DNA of 64,000 nt, from positions 437,342 through 501,341 of the forward strand of contig NZ_JAPDOK010000001.1 in NCBI RefSeq assembly GCF_026013415.1. The letters are read 5' to 3'. The translations under genes were made by a program, and so were the position numbers. This stretch comes from Sphingomonas caeni (GTDB taxonomy: Bacteria > Pseudomonadota > Alphaproteobacteria > Sphingomonadales > Sphingomonadaceae). Shown piece by piece: positions 37,407-49,649 of this stretch. Position 1 is the stretch's first letter, and each line of letters opens with the position of its first letter. The notes beneath the pieces are model-generated. The model saw nothing but the letters and a program-made list of their open reading frames with translations, searched no databases and was not told where the DNA came from.

Positions 37407-38588
37407 ATGTCCCCCAATGACGTCGTCATCACCGCCGCCAAGCGCACCCCCGTGGGCAGCTTTCTCGGCGCCTTCGGCAGCACCCCCGCGCACGAGCTGG
37501 GCCGCGTCGCGATCGAGGCCGCGCTCGAACAGGCCGGGGTGAAGGGCGAGGACGTCAGCGAAGTCATTCTCGGCCAGGTGCTCACCGCCGCGCAGGGCCA
37601 GAACCCCGCGCGCCAGGCCTCGATGGCCGCGGGCGTGCCCAGGGAGGTTCCGGCCTGGGGCGTCCAGCAGGTCTGCGGATCGGGCCTGCGCGCCGTCGCG
37701 CTCGCGGCGCAGGCGGTCCAGACCGGCGACGCCACCATCGTCGTCGCGGGCGGGCAGGAATCGATGTCGATGTCCACCCACGCCCAATCGCTCCGCCCCG
37801 GCACCAAGATGGGCGATCTCAGCCTGGTCGATACGATGATCAAGGATGGCCTGACCGACGTGTTCAACGGCTATCACATGGGAATCACGGCGGAAAACCT
37901 CGCCGAGCAATATCAGGTTACCCGCGGCGAGCAGGACGAGTTCGCCGTCGCCAGCCAGAACAAGGCCGAGGCCGCGCGCGCATCGGGCCGCTTCAGGGAC
38001 GAGATCGCCCCGGTCACGATCAAGGGCCGCAAGGGCGACACGGTGGTCGCGGACGACGAATATATCCGCGCCGGCGCCACGCTCGATTCGGTCGCCGGCC
38101 TGCGCCCGGCCTTCAAGAAGGACGGCACCGTCACCGCCGCCAATGCCTCGGGCCTCAACGACGGCGCCGCCGCTCTCGTGGTGATGAGCCGCGCGGAGGC
38201 GGAAAAGCGCGGGAGCCCGATTCTCGCGCGAATCGCCAGCTGGGCCTCGGCGGGCGTCGATCCCTCGATCATGGGCATCGGCCCGGTCCCCGCCTCGAAG
38301 AAAGCGCTCGAAAAAGCCGGCTGGACCGTCGCCGATCTCGACCTGATCGAAGCCAACGAAGCCTTTGCCGCACAAGCACTTTCCGTCGGCAAGGAGCTGG
38401 GCTGGGACGCTTCGAAGGTCAACGTCAATGGCGGCGCGATCGCGATCGGTCACCCCATCGGGGCAAGCGGCGCGCGCGTGCTCACCACCTTGATCTACGA
38501 GATGGCCAAGCGCGACGCCAAAAAGGGCCTCGCGACACTTTGCATCGGCGGCGGCATGGGCATCGCAATGTGTGTCGAGCGCGACTGA
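37407..38588 (+). CDS. phaA: Acetyl-CoA C-acetyltransferase (thiolase)
   Basis: Biosynthetic thiolase of 393 residues joining two acetyl-CoA into acetoacetyl-CoA, the first step of PHB synthesis. Acyl-carrying Cys90 is in QQVCGSG, the active-site His in [17 protein letters not shown] and the second Cys in CIGGGMGIA. Start at 37407 after AGGAG. It lies 33 bp after the PhaC-like gene. Also plausible as an AtoB in acetyl-CoA metabolism; phaB is not in the window. Confidence 0.94.
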   Translation: MSPNDVVITAAKRTPVGSFLGAFGSTPAHELGRVAIEAALEQAGVKGEDVSEVILGQVLTAAQGQNPARQASMAAGVPREVPAWGVQQVCGSGLRAVALAAQAVQTGDATIVVAGGQESMSMSTHAQSLRPGTKMGDLSLVDTMIKDGLTDVFNGYHMGITAENLAEQYQVTRGEQDEFAVASQNKAEAARASGRFRDEIAPVTIKGRKGDTVVADDEYIRAGATLDSVAGLRPAFKKDGTVTAANASGLNDGAAALVVMSRAEAEKRGSPILARIASWASAGVDPSIMGIGPVPASKKALEKAGWTVADLDLIEANEAFAAQALSVGKELGWDASKVNVNGGAIAIGHPIGASGARVLTTLIYEMAKRDAKKGLATLCIGGGMGIAMCVERD

Positions 38589-38846
38589 CCCTGGACGCAA
38601 CAATCTTCCGAATCGCACCGTCCAGGCCGTTTTGGCTTCGGCGGTGCGGCGCGGCATCGGGGCCCGCTGCGCCCCCCGGCCTTAACCGGTAATACCCGCA
38701 CAAATCTCCCAATTCGGGACATGAGTGTCGCATTCCTGCAACACCTTTCGCACAAAGGCCATGCTGCGGTGCGATGCATCTTGCAACACAGAAGCAGTTA
38801 CGTACGCATGCCATCTTCAGGCATTCCGCCTGGCAGGGGCATACCT

Positions 38847-42119
<3,273 letters not shown>

Positions 42120-42145
42120 TCCGGTCGCGATTGCTGCAAAAAATC

Positions 42146-42179
42146 GGGGACGGTGGGAAACCACCGTCCCCCCTTTTTT
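42146..42179. terminator. Bidirectional intrinsic terminator between TonB receptor and alr
   Basis: GGGGACGGTGG (42146-42156) pairs perfectly with CCACCGTCCCC (42161-42171) around a GAAA loop, followed by TTTTTT on the plus strand. On the minus strand the hairpin is followed by GATTTTTT, so it can also stop transcripts coming from alr. Confidence 0.92.
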
Positions 42180-42313
42180 CGTCGGAACGCAGCCAGCATT
42201 GACGAAGCTAATGCCGGACTCGCGCCCAACCGGCCGGCAGGTCACGCCCGTCCGACGACAAGCCTCGACTTTGCCGAGGCGATTCAGCGCAAATTATTGA
42301 GGAAGCGGGCCCC

Positions 42314-43342
42314 TCAGCCCCAGACCCGGTCGAACCTCTGTCCCAGCCCGGTCAGCAATTCATATTGCGAAAGCCCGCTCAGCGCGGACGTGGCCGGCAG
42401 GTCATAATCGAGCGACACCCAGTCGCCCTCCGCCAGCCCCGGCGCGGCATCGACCCCGACCGCGACCAGGTCCATCGAAACCCGCCCCAGCACCGGCAGC
42501 GTCATGCCCCCCATGTGCGCGGTCCCTATCCCAGAAAAACAGCGCAGATAGCCGTCGGCATAGCCGATATTGAGGATCGCAACCTCCATGTCCGCCGCGG
42601 CGGTGAAGGTCGCGCTGTAGCCGATCGTCTCGCCCGCGCGCACGCGCCGCCGCTGGAGGATCTGCGCCTCGGGCGTCACCACCTGGCGGATCCGCCCCGC
42701 GAACGCCGCCACCTGCACGCCGCCATAGAGCGAGATCCCGGGCCGCGTCAGATCGAAGGCGTAATCGGGGCCCAGCGCGATCCCCGCCGAATTGGCCAGG
42801 CTCAGCCGCTTCGCCGACGTCCGCCCCTTGAGCCCCGCCAGCGCATCGCGCTGCCGCGCGTTGAGCGGCACATCCTCGTCGGCGCAGGCGAGATGGCTCA
42901 TCAGCGTCTCGATCGCGAGACCGTCGAGCAGCCCGTCGGCCACGTCCTGCACCGAGAGCCCGAGCCGGTTCATCCCGGTATCGATCATCACGTCGCATGG
43001 GGCCCCGGTCTCGCGCCACCGCAGCACCTGCGCCGCGCTGCTCAGCACCGGCCGCGCATTGCCCGGCCGCTCGCCCGCCATATCCTCCGCCCGCACCCCG
43101 TGCAGCACCGAAACCGGCGCGCCCAGACCGGCGAGTTCGCCCGCCTCGGCCCAAGTCGCGACGAAGAAATCGCGGCACCCCGCGTCGCGCAGCCGTTCGG
43201 CCACGCCGGGTGCGCCGAGCCCATAGCCATCGGCCTTCACCGCAGCGCCGCACGCCGCCGCGCCGCTCATGGCATCGAGCGCGCGCCAGTTGCCGACAAG
43301 CGCGGCGGCATCGAGGCGGAGACGGAGCGGAGACACGGTCAT
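42314..43342 (-). CDS. alr: Alanine racemase
   Basis: PLP enzyme making D-alanine for peptidoglycan, 342 residues. The PLP lysine is Lys36 in AAVKADGYGLG; the second catalytic residue is the Tyr in GETIGYSATF. MIDTGMNRLG, LTRPGISLYGG and VLGRVSMDL are typical. GTG or ATG alternatives were not needed: the annotated N-terminus is complete. It lies 39 bp downstream of the MHS transporter gene on the same strand. Confidence 0.93.
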   Translation of the reverse strand: MTVSPLRLRLDAAALVGNWRALDAMSGAAACGAAVKADGYGLGAPGVAERLRDAGCRDFFVATWAEAGELAGLGAPVSVLHGVRAEDMAGERPGNARPVLSSAAQVLRWRETGAPCDVMIDTGMNRLGLSVQDVADGLLDGLAIETLMSHLACADEDVPLNARQRDALAGLKGRTSAKRLSLANSAGIALGPDYAFDLTRPGISLYGGVQVAAFAGRIRQVVTPEAQILQRRRVRAGETIGYSATFTAAADMEVAILNIGYADGYLRCFSGIGTAHMGGMTLPVLGRVSMDLVAVGVDAAPGLAEGDWVSLDYDLPATSALSGLSQYELLTGLGQRFDRVWG

Positions 43343-43381
43343 CCGCGCGGCGTTAGCGAGACACGGAGCCCCGCGCCAGTC

Positions 43382-44740
43382 TCACGCGCGCTTCGGCGGG
43401 TTGGTTTCCTTGAGCCCCCACAAACTCACCACCAGCGCCATCGCCACCACGCCCCAGGTGTACCACAGCCCCGAATAGGGATCGTGGGTCCGGCTGACGA
43501 TGTAGGCGCTGATCAGCGGCAGGAAACCGCCGAAATAGCCTGTGCCGATATGATAGGGGATCGACATCGAGCTGTAACGGATCCGCGCCGGAAACATCTC
43601 ACTGAGCAAGGCCGCGACCGGCCCATAGGTCATGCCCGAAAGGCACATCATCACCACCAGCGCGCCGACGATCCAGGCGATATTCTCCGGCGTCGGCACC
43701 CCGTTCACCGCCAGCGCCGGATCGGCATGCTTGCCGACGATCCAGAACATCGGGAACATCAGCACCAGCGTCAGCGCATAGCCCCACACGATCGACGGCT
43801 TGCGCCCGATCCGGTCGGAGAGCCCGCCGAAGATGATGAAGAACATCAGCCCGATCGTCGCCGAGGCCCCGACGATCAGTTGCGCTGCGGTCTGGTCCAT
43901 CTTCATCGCCTTGGCGAGGAACTCGAGCGCGGTGAACATCGCGGTGTACCAAATCACCGTCAGCCCCGCCGCGATCCCGAACAGCGCGACGAACAGCCGC
44001 TTGAAATTGCCCGGATAGGTGAAGCTCTCGATGAACGGGTTGGCCGCCATCTGCCCTTCGGCCTTCATCGCCTTGAAAACAGGGCTCTCGGCGAGCTTCA
44101 GCCGCATCCACAGCGACACGGCGAGCAGCACGATCGAGAAAAGGAAGGGCACGCGCCAGCCCCATGCGAGCCATTCGGCGGCGGGCAGCGGCAGCTTGAC
44201 CGCGAGCACCACGATCAGGCTCAGGATGAAGCCGCCGACCACGCTCGCCTGGATATAGCTGGTATGATAGCCGCTGCGCCCGTCGGGCGAATGCTCGGAG
44301 ACATAGATCGCAGCCCCGCCATATTCGCCCCCCAGCGCGAGGCCCTGGAGAATCCGCAGCACGATGATCGCCAGCGGCGCGGCTATGCCAATCGCCGCGT
44401 AGCTGGGCACCAGCCCCACGCCTGCCGTGGCCAGGCCCATCAGCGTGATGGTGACGAGGAAGGTATATTTGCGCCCGAGCTTGTCGCCCAGATAGCCGAA
44501 CAATATCGCCCCCAGCGGCCGGAAGCCGAAGCCGACCGCGAAGCCCGCCCATACCATCAGCGTCTTGAACGTCTCATCGCCTGCCGGAAGGAAGGTGTTG
44601 GCCATGATGCCGGTCGTCGCCAGCGTGCCGTAGATGAAGAAGTCGTACCATTCGAAGATCGTGCCCAGCGACGAGGCGCTGACCACCAGCCGCATGTCCT
44701 TGGCGCTGGGCTCGGCGGCCCCTTCCGCGATGTTCCCCAT
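43382..44740 (-). CDS. MFS transporter of the metabolite:H+ symporter (MHS) family
   Basis: Inner-membrane symporter of 452 residues, resembling ProP/KgtP/ShiA-type carriers of organic acids or zwitterions. EWYDFFIYGTLA in helix 1, GYLGDKLGRKYTF in the 2-3 loop, LRILQGLALGGEYGGAAIYVSEHSP and GGLSDRIGRKPS are diagnostic. Start at 44740 has GGGGGAG at better spacing than the ATG one codon upstream. Substrate unknown. It may be cotranscribed with alr. Confidence 0.9.
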   Translation of the reverse strand: MGNIAEGAAEPSAKDMRLVVSASSLGTIFEWYDFFIYGTLATTGIMANTFLPAGDETFKTLMVWAGFAVGFGFRPLGAILFGYLGDKLGRKYTFLVTITLMGLATAGVGLVPSYAAIGIAAPLAIIVLRILQGLALGGEYGGAAIYVSEHSPDGRSGYHTSYIQASVVGGFILSLIVVLAVKLPLPAAEWLAWGWRVPFLFSIVLLAVSLWMRLKLAESPVFKAMKAEGQMAANPFIESFTYPGNFKRLFVALFGIAAGLTVIWYTAMFTALEFLAKAMKMDQTAAQLIVGASATIGLMFFIIFGGLSDRIGRKPSIVWGYALTLVLMFPMFWIVGKHADPALAVNGVPTPENIAWIVGALVVMMCLSGMTYGPVAALLSEMFPARIRYSSMSIPYHIGTGYFGGFLPLISAYIVSRTHDPYSGLWYTWGVVAMALVVSLWGLKETNPPKRA

Positions 44741-44844
44741 CATCACTCCCCCATCTATTGCGCGAACCTGTAACAAGTCGCGCCGCGCGGCAAGGGAGAC
44801 GGATTAAGTCACTGTTCAGGGAGGAACCGCGCTACTCTCACCCC

Positions 44845-46254
44845 ATGCTCGTGCGCGCCTTTCTGTGCCTCGCCATCGCGGTCCTTGCCGGCCCCGCCAC
44901 CGCGCAGGTCGCGCCGGCGCCCGCGACGAACTGGTTCCGCGTCCTCACCGAATACGGCACCCAGATCGGCCACCGCTCGCAGCAGGTAACCCAGAGCGCC
45001 GAGGGCCGCGAAACCGTCAGCCTCCAGGAACTGCTGCTCCAGGAACCCGGCGACCCCGTCAGCCGGGCGGCCAGCCAGACCGTCGTCACGGAAGACAGCA
45101 CTGGCCGCGTGATCGCGATCAGCGATTACAGCCAGACCGGACGCAGCTGGACGCGCACCACCGCGAAGATCGAGCCCGGCCGCGCGATCATCACCCGCGC
45201 AACCAAGTCGGACACCCACACCACCACAATCCCCCTGCCCCCCGGCACCCGCTTCGATGCCGGGGCGGGCCTGCTGCGCAACTGGGACGGCAAGACGATT
45301 CTCGAGTTCCGGAATTTCAGCCTCGACGCCCAGGCGGTCGAGCGGATGACGATCGAGCCCGCGCCGGGCGGTGCGATCCGCAAGCGCTATGACGGCGATC
45401 AGCTCCGCGGCGCGGCCCGGCTCGAGCTTGGGACCGACGGCCGCGTCACCGCGATGATCCAGCCGATGTTCGGCTCGCGCATCGCCATCGTCCCCGCCAC
45501 CCGCGAGGAGGCGCTCGCCGGCCACCCGCCCTTCCGCATGTTCGCGACGGTGATGATCAAGTCGCCCGTCCGCATCGCCGAGCCCGCGGCCCAGGGCCAT
45601 ATCCGCTACCGCTTCGGCTTTCGCGACGGCATCGTCTTCACGCCCCCCGAAACCGGCGAGCAGCGGGTGACGATGGCGGGGGGCGAGGCGACCGTCGACA
45701 TCTGCGATAGCTGCGGTCCCGGCTTGCCGACCGACCCAGCCTTTCTCGCCGATGCACGGCGCGCGACCCCCTGGCTCCAGATCGACCATCCCAGGATCCG
45801 CGCGATCACCGGCCGCACCGCGCGGCTGAAGATCGGCGACGCGCGCAAGATGGAGCTGCTCACCGCCGAGGCGATCGGCCATCTCGGCAAGATCGACTTC
45901 ACCGGCCATTATTCGGCGCTCGAAACGCTCGAGCGCGGCGCGGGCGATTGCACCGAGGCCGCGGTCCTCCTCGCCGCCTTCGGCCGCGCGGTCGGCATCC
46001 CCACCAAGGTCGTCAACGGCCTCGTCTATTCGCGCGAACGCTATCACGGCGTCAGCAACGCCTTCATGCCGCACAGCTGGGTGCTCGCATTCGTCGGCGG
46101 CAAATGGCGCAGCTACGATGCCGCGCTATCTACCTTCGACTCCACCCATATCGCGCTCTCGATCGGCGATGGCGACGCGCGCTCGCTGACCGCCGCGGGG
46201 CAGCTCGGCAGCCTGTTGACCTGGCAATCGATGGCGGAGGTCAGGACCCGCTGA
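44845..46254 (+). CDS. Exported transglutaminase-like protein
   Basis: A 469-residue exported protein; signal peptide MLVRAFLCLAIAVLAGPATA. Two thirds form a beta-rich domain with an attached DUF3857-like appearance; the C-terminal transglutaminase core has Cys in GAGDCTEAAVLLAAFGRAVGIPTKVVNGLVY, His in PHSWVLAFV and Asp in YDAALSTF. It could be a protease or a cross-linking enzyme. Its last 14 bases overlap the converging cysteine-rich gene. Confidence 0.87.
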   Translation: MLVRAFLCLAIAVLAGPATAQVAPAPATNWFRVLTEYGTQIGHRSQQVTQSAEGRETVSLQELLLQEPGDPVSRAASQTVVTEDSTGRVIAISDYSQTGRSWTRTTAKIEPGRAIITRATKSDTHTTTIPLPPGTRFDAGAGLLRNWDGKTILEFRNFSLDAQAVERMTIEPAPGGAIRKRYDGDQLRGAARLELGTDGRVTAMIQPMFGSRIAIVPATREEALAGHPPFRMFATVMIKSPVRIAEPAAQGHIRYRFGFRDGIVFTPPETGEQRVTMAGGEATVDICDSCGPGLPTDPAFLADARRATPWLQIDHPRIRAITGRTARLKIGDARKMELLTAEAIGHLGKIDFTGHYSALETLERGAGDCTEAAVLLAAFGRAVGIPTKVVNGLVYSRERYHGVSNAFMPHSWVLAFVGGKWRSYDAALSTFDSTHIALSIGDGDARSLTAAGQLGSLLTWQSMAEVRTR

Positions 46255-46705
46255 CGGGTTCCTTGGGCTTCACCGCGACGGCGGGCGCTTCGTAGACGAC
46301 CGGCATCTCGGGCAAGGTCGCGTCCGCCGGATCCTCGGTCAGCGCGGTGTTCTTCGGATCCTTGATCCCGCCCATCCATATCTCGGTATCTTCATCGACG
46401 GGCACATCGCCGGAGACCAGCTGCACGCCGGGCGTCTCCGTCGCAGGCGCATCCTGCGCCGCCGCCGGAAGCGCAGCCACCGCGGCCGCCAGCGCCGCCG
46501 CGGCCAGCGCCGGGCGGATCGGCAGGCGATAGCTCACGCACACCTCGGTCTCGCAGCTCGCGAGGAACGCCGCGCGCTCGCCGTCGCTCCACGCGGTCAG
46601 ATCGACCACGTTGCGCTTGCACATCCGGCAAAAATCGCCGTCGAATATCGCGGCGCGATTGTCCTTGTAGGGGCAGGGACTGTCGATCTTCGGAAAGCGG
46701 GCCAT
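46241..46705 (-). CDS. Cysteine-rich single-span protein, paralog A
   Basis: A 154-residue protein of a four-member local family. The first 60 residues are a cytoplasmic cysteine module: FPKIDSPCPY, DGDFCRMCKRNVVDLTAWS and CETEVC, with Cys at 11, 26, 29, 51 and 56, likely a zinc ribbon. Next comes one hydrophobic span (PALAAAALAAAVAALPAAA) and a periplasmic acidic, Pro-rich tail (EIWMGGIKDPKN, LPEMPVVYEAP). Start after GAGGAGG. The module resembles the FC..C.K.V.DFT module found in many Bacteroidetes proteins. Function unknown. It follows paralog B by 12 bp. Confidence 0.75.
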   Translation of the reverse strand: MARFPKIDSPCPYKDNRAAIFDGDFCRMCKRNVVDLTAWSDGERAAFLASCETEVCVSYRLPIRPALAAAALAAAVAALPAAAQDAPATETPGVQLVSGDVPVDEDTEIWMGGIKDPKNTALTEDPADATLPEMPVVYEAPAVAVKPKEPVSGS

Positions 46706-46717
46706 GATCGTTCCTCC

Positions 46718-47179
46718 TCAATCGCGCTTCGCCGGCTCGGCCGGCTTGGGGGTTTCATAGACGACAGGCAATTCGGGCAGCTTGGCGTCCTCGGGCGTTT
46801 CGACGAATTCGACATTGCGCGGGTCGTGGATCCCGCCGCCCATCACGATGATCTCGTCGTCGAGGTTCGCCGGCTCGGCCATCGCCGCCGCAACGGTCAC
46901 CTCCTGCGTCGGCGGCGGAGCGTCCTGCGCCGCCGCGGGCAGTGCCGCCACCGCGGCCGCCGCCAATGCCGCCGCGCCCAGCGCACTGCGCACCGGCACG
47001 CGGTACGACACGCACACCTCGGTCTCGCAATTCTCGAAAAAGGCGATCCGTGCGGCATCGTCCATCGCGGTCAGGTCGGTCACCTGCCGCTTGCACATCC
47101 GGCACAGATCGCCGTCCATGATCGCGGCGAGGTTTGCCTGATAGGGGCACGGGCTCTGGATCTTCGGAAACAAGGCCAT
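46718..47179 (-). CDS. Cysteine-rich single-span protein, paralog B
   Basis: A 153-residue paralog with the same five Cys positions (11, 26, 29, 51, 56): FPKIQSPCPY, DGDLCRMCKRQVTDLTAMD and CETEVCVSYR. The membrane span is ALGAAALAAAAVAALPAAA. The outer tail has DDEIIVMGGGIHDPRN, which looks like a TonB-box region, and ends LPELPVVYETPKPAEPAKRD. Strong AGGAGGG before the ATG. Middle gene of a three-gene operon C-B-A. Confidence 0.75.
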   Translation of the reverse strand: MALFPKIQSPCPYQANLAAIMDGDLCRMCKRQVTDLTAMDDAARIAFFENCETEVCVSYRVPVRSALGAAALAAAAVAALPAAAQDAPPPTQEVTVAAAMAEPANLDDEIIVMGGGIHDPRNVEFVETPEDAKLPELPVVYETPKPAEPAKRD

Positions 47180-47228
47180 CGCATTTCCCTCCTACGCCAT
47201 TCCAACCCATTCACGTCACGTCACAAAA

Positions 47229-47681
47229 TCACCGGGGCCGCGCTATCCGCCCACGAACCCGCTGGTCGGTGGGCCGGGGGTGTCGCACTGGCCGGGTCCG
47301 GACGGCGTTCGGAGAGCCGGTCAGTTCTGCGACTGTCACCACCACCACCGGCTCGGCGCTCGCGGTGAGGGTAGGCGGACGCATCCGCCCGCCCGTCACC
47401 ACGATCTGCGCGTCATCGTCATCCACATCCTGCGCCATCGCCGGCGCAGCCCCGCCCAGCGCCGCGAGCAGCGCGGCCGCCGCCAGCGCGGGCTTGATGC
47501 GATAGGTGATGCAGACATCCTTGCCCTCGGTGCGCTTCACGAATGCCCGGCGTTCGCGTGGCGCCATCGCGTCGAGGTCGAACACGGTGCATTCGCAGGC
47601 CCTGCAGAAATCGCCGTCCATCACCGTATCGAGCCGCCCGGCATAGGGGCAGGGGCGGTCGATCGTCGGAAAATCGGTCAT
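47229..47681 (-). CDS. Cysteine-rich single-span protein, paralog C (variant)
   Basis: A 150-residue paralog, first in the C-B-A operon, after GGGAGG. The module reads FPTIDRPCPY, DGDFCRACECTVFDLDAMA; Cys at 11, 26, 29, 31 and 57. The Cys51 of the other copies is missing (TEGKDVC), while Cys31 is new. The span is ALAAAALLAALGGAAPAMA; the outer tail starts DDDDAQIVVTGGRMRPP, almost the TonB-box wording of sphingomonad receptors, and ends strongly basic. Divergent from the diguanylate cyclase gene. Confidence 0.72.
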   Translation of the reverse strand: MTDFPTIDRPCPYAGRLDTVMDGDFCRACECTVFDLDAMAPRERRAFVKRTEGKDVCITYRIKPALAAAALLAALGGAAPAMAQDVDDDDAQIVVTGGRMRPPTLTASAEPVVVVTVAELTGSPNAVRTRPVRHPRPTDQRVRGRIARPR

Positions 47682-47793
47682 CTGCGCGCCTCCCGTCGCG
47701 GGGCATTCCCATAGAAGCGCATTAACCTCCCGCTAGCCTTGCTCTTCTATGAACGGAGTGGGGGCGAACCACGCCTTGTGAACGAGGTCGAAG

Positions 47794-49158
47794 ATGGAAT
47801 CGCAGCCCGCCAACCGCACAAATGCGTCCGAAACGGTCGCCCGGCGCGGTTTGAAGCTGCTGTCGAACGCCAAGTTCGAAATCATCCTGTTCGTGCTGCT
47901 GCTGCTCACCGTCGCCGCGGTCGCGTGGCAGGACCGCATCCTGGTGCGTTCCACCGTGCTGACGCCCCAGAGCATCGCCAGCTATCCCAGCCTGATCCAC
48001 ACCGACAACAACCCCGAGATCAAGGGCAAGTCCGGCGGCACACTGATCGCGCCGATGCGCTGGACCTGCGATCTGCGCGCCGGCTTCGACTATCCCTATT
48101 GCGGCTATGAGGTCTTCTTCAACCAGCCCGGCACCACCAAGGGGCTCGACCTCACCAATTTCCGCTCGCTCTCGATCCGCTTCACCTATCGCGGCCCGGG
48201 CAAATCGGTCCGCGTCCACCTCAAGAATTTCGATCCGCGCTATTCGAAGACCGTCGAGGACGACACCTCCAAGTTCAACCGCGTCGAGGCCGACGTCACG
48301 CCCGGCCGCGTCCAGCAGCTCGATTTCAGCCTGGCCGATTTCGGCGTCGCCGACTGGTGGCTGTTCAAGCACAAGGTCGCGCCCAAGTTCAGCCATCCGC
48401 AGTTCGACAACGTCACCTCGGTCGATATCCAGACCGGCACCGAGATCGCGCTGGGCCACCACGAATTCGAGGTGCAGGAGATCGTGCTGCGCACCGCGAT
48501 CATGAGCGTCGCGCAATATTATCTGTCGCTGCTTGGCATCTGGGTGGTGCTGATCGGCATCTATCTCGCCTATCGCCTGCGCAATCTGCGCGGCGAGCTC
48601 GAACGCCGCCAGACGCTCCAGGCGCTGACCTTGCGCCAGGCGCAGGAAGCCGAGGAGGAAGCGCGCCGCGACCACCTCACCAAGCTGCTCAACCGCCGCG
48701 GCGTCGCCGAACGGTTCGAGACGCTGCCCGAGGATGCCCCGCCCGCCGGCCTCGCGGTGATCCTGATCGATATCGATCACTTCAAGTCGCTCAACGACCG
48801 CTTCGGCCATAGCTATGGCGACGAGGTCCTTTCGACGATCGCGACGCTGATCAAGCGCAACGTGCGCGGCGGCGATTTCGTCGGGCGCTGGGGCGGGGAG
48901 GAATTCCTGGCCGTCTGCCCCGGCATCGACGCGCTCGAGGCGCAGCATGTCGCCGAGAAGATCCGCCGCCGCATCGAGCATTTCCACTTCGGCGACTGCG
49001 AACAGGTCACCACCAGCGTCGGCGTCCACTGGACTCCGGCGACCGGCCCCGAACTCACCGAGCTGGTCGGCCTCGCCGATGTCGCGCTCTATTCGGCCAA
49101 GCGCGGCGGCCGCAACGCCTGCTGCCTCTATCGCCCCGGAATGGCCAAGGCGGCCTAG
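47794..49158 (+). CDS. Membrane diguanylate cyclase with periplasmic sensor domain
   Basis: Enzyme making c-di-GMP from two GTP, 454 residues. TM1 is about 28-45 (FEIILFVLLLLTVAAVA); residues 47-235 form a periplasmic beta-sandwich (PMRWTCDLRAGFDYPYCGYEVFF, FRSLSIRFTYRGPGKSVRVHLKNFDP) resembling CIA30/carbohydrate-binding folds; TM2 is about 240-262; then a short coiled coil and the GGDEF domain. The signature is intact (GRWGGEEF), and RGGD five residues before it is the inhibitory I-site. It lies inside the cluster of cysteine-rich paralogs. Confidence 0.92.
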   Translation: MESQPANRTNASETVARRGLKLLSNAKFEIILFVLLLLTVAAVAWQDRILVRSTVLTPQSIASYPSLIHTDNNPEIKGKSGGTLIAPMRWTCDLRAGFDYPYCGYEVFFNQPGTTKGLDLTNFRSLSIRFTYRGPGKSVRVHLKNFDPRYSKTVEDDTSKFNRVEADVTPGRVQQLDFSLADFGVADWWLFKHKVAPKFSHPQFDNVTSVDIQTGTEIALGHHEFEVQEIVLRTAIMSVAQYYLSLLGIWVVLIGIYLAYRLRNLRGELERRQTLQALTLRQAQEAEEEARRDHLTKLLNRRGVAERFETLPEDAPPAGLAVILIDIDHFKSLNDRFGHSYGDEVLSTIATLIKRNVRGGDFVGRWGGEEFLAVCPGIDALEAQHVAEKIRRRIEHFHFGDCEQVTTSVGVHWTPATGPELTELVGLADVALYSAKRGGRNACCLYRPGMAKAA

Positions 49159-49163
49159 AAATT

Positions 49164-49184
49164 TCCTCCCCGTTCCGGGGAGGA
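49164..49184. terminator. Bidirectional terminator between the cyclase and paralog D
   Basis: TCCTCCCC (49164-49171) pairs with GGGGAGGA (49177-49184) around GTTCC. It is flanked by AAATT on the left and GTTTCTC on the right, so it can end both converging transcripts. Confidence 0.7.
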
Positions 49185-49189
49185 GTTTC

Positions 49190-49636
49190 TCAATCCCGCT
49201 TCGTCTGCGTCCCGCGATCCGGCGCCACCACCGGCTGCACCGGCTTGGGCGGCTCCGGCGGCGGCACCGGCTCTCCCGCCAGCACCACCGGCACCTCGAC
49301 CGGAGGCGGAACCCCACCCAGAAGCACGGGCACGTAGGGCGGGTTCAAAGCGCGCGGCGGGATCGGCTCGTGCCGCTGCGCCATCGCTGGCTCGGCCACC
49401 AGCACCGCCGCCGACGCCGCGACCAGCGCCGCCGCGACCGCAGGCCGCACAAAGGCGGTGTAGCGCACGCACGCATCGCCTCCGCACGCCGCCAGGAACG
49501 CCGCCCGCTGGGGATCGGTCATGCCGGTCAGGTCATACACGTTGCGCTTGCACATCCGGCAGAAATCGCCGTCCATCGCCTCGTCCAGCCGGTCGAGATA
49601 GGGGCAGCTGCGCTCGATCTTCGGGAACAGGGGCAT
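49190..49636 (-). CDS. Cysteine-rich single-span protein, paralog D
   Basis: A 148-residue paralog with Cys at 11, 26, 29, 51 and 56: FPKIERSCPY, DGDFCRMCKRNVYDLTGMT, CGGDACVRYT. The span is PAVAAALVAASAAVLVAEPAMA. The outer tail is not acidic but Pro/Val-rich (PPYVPVLLGGVPPPVEVPVVLAGEPVPPPEPP). ATG at 49636 has GGAGG six bases upstream; the in-frame ATG at 49642 touches it. Divergent from the lectin gene. Confidence 0.74.
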   Translation of the reverse strand: MPLFPKIERSCPYLDRLDEAMDGDFCRMCKRNVYDLTGMTDPQRAAFLAACGGDACVRYTAFVRPAVAAALVAASAAVLVAEPAMAQRHEPIPPRALNPPYVPVLLGGVPPPVEVPVVLAGEPVPPPEPPKPVQPVVAPDRGTQTKRD

Positions 49637-49649
49637 GGCCATCCTCCGA

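Noticed and set aside
42365..44773. An 802-residue plus-strand frame over alr and the MHS transporter
   Set aside because: His/Arg-rich antisense text; both minus-strand genes have full family signatures.
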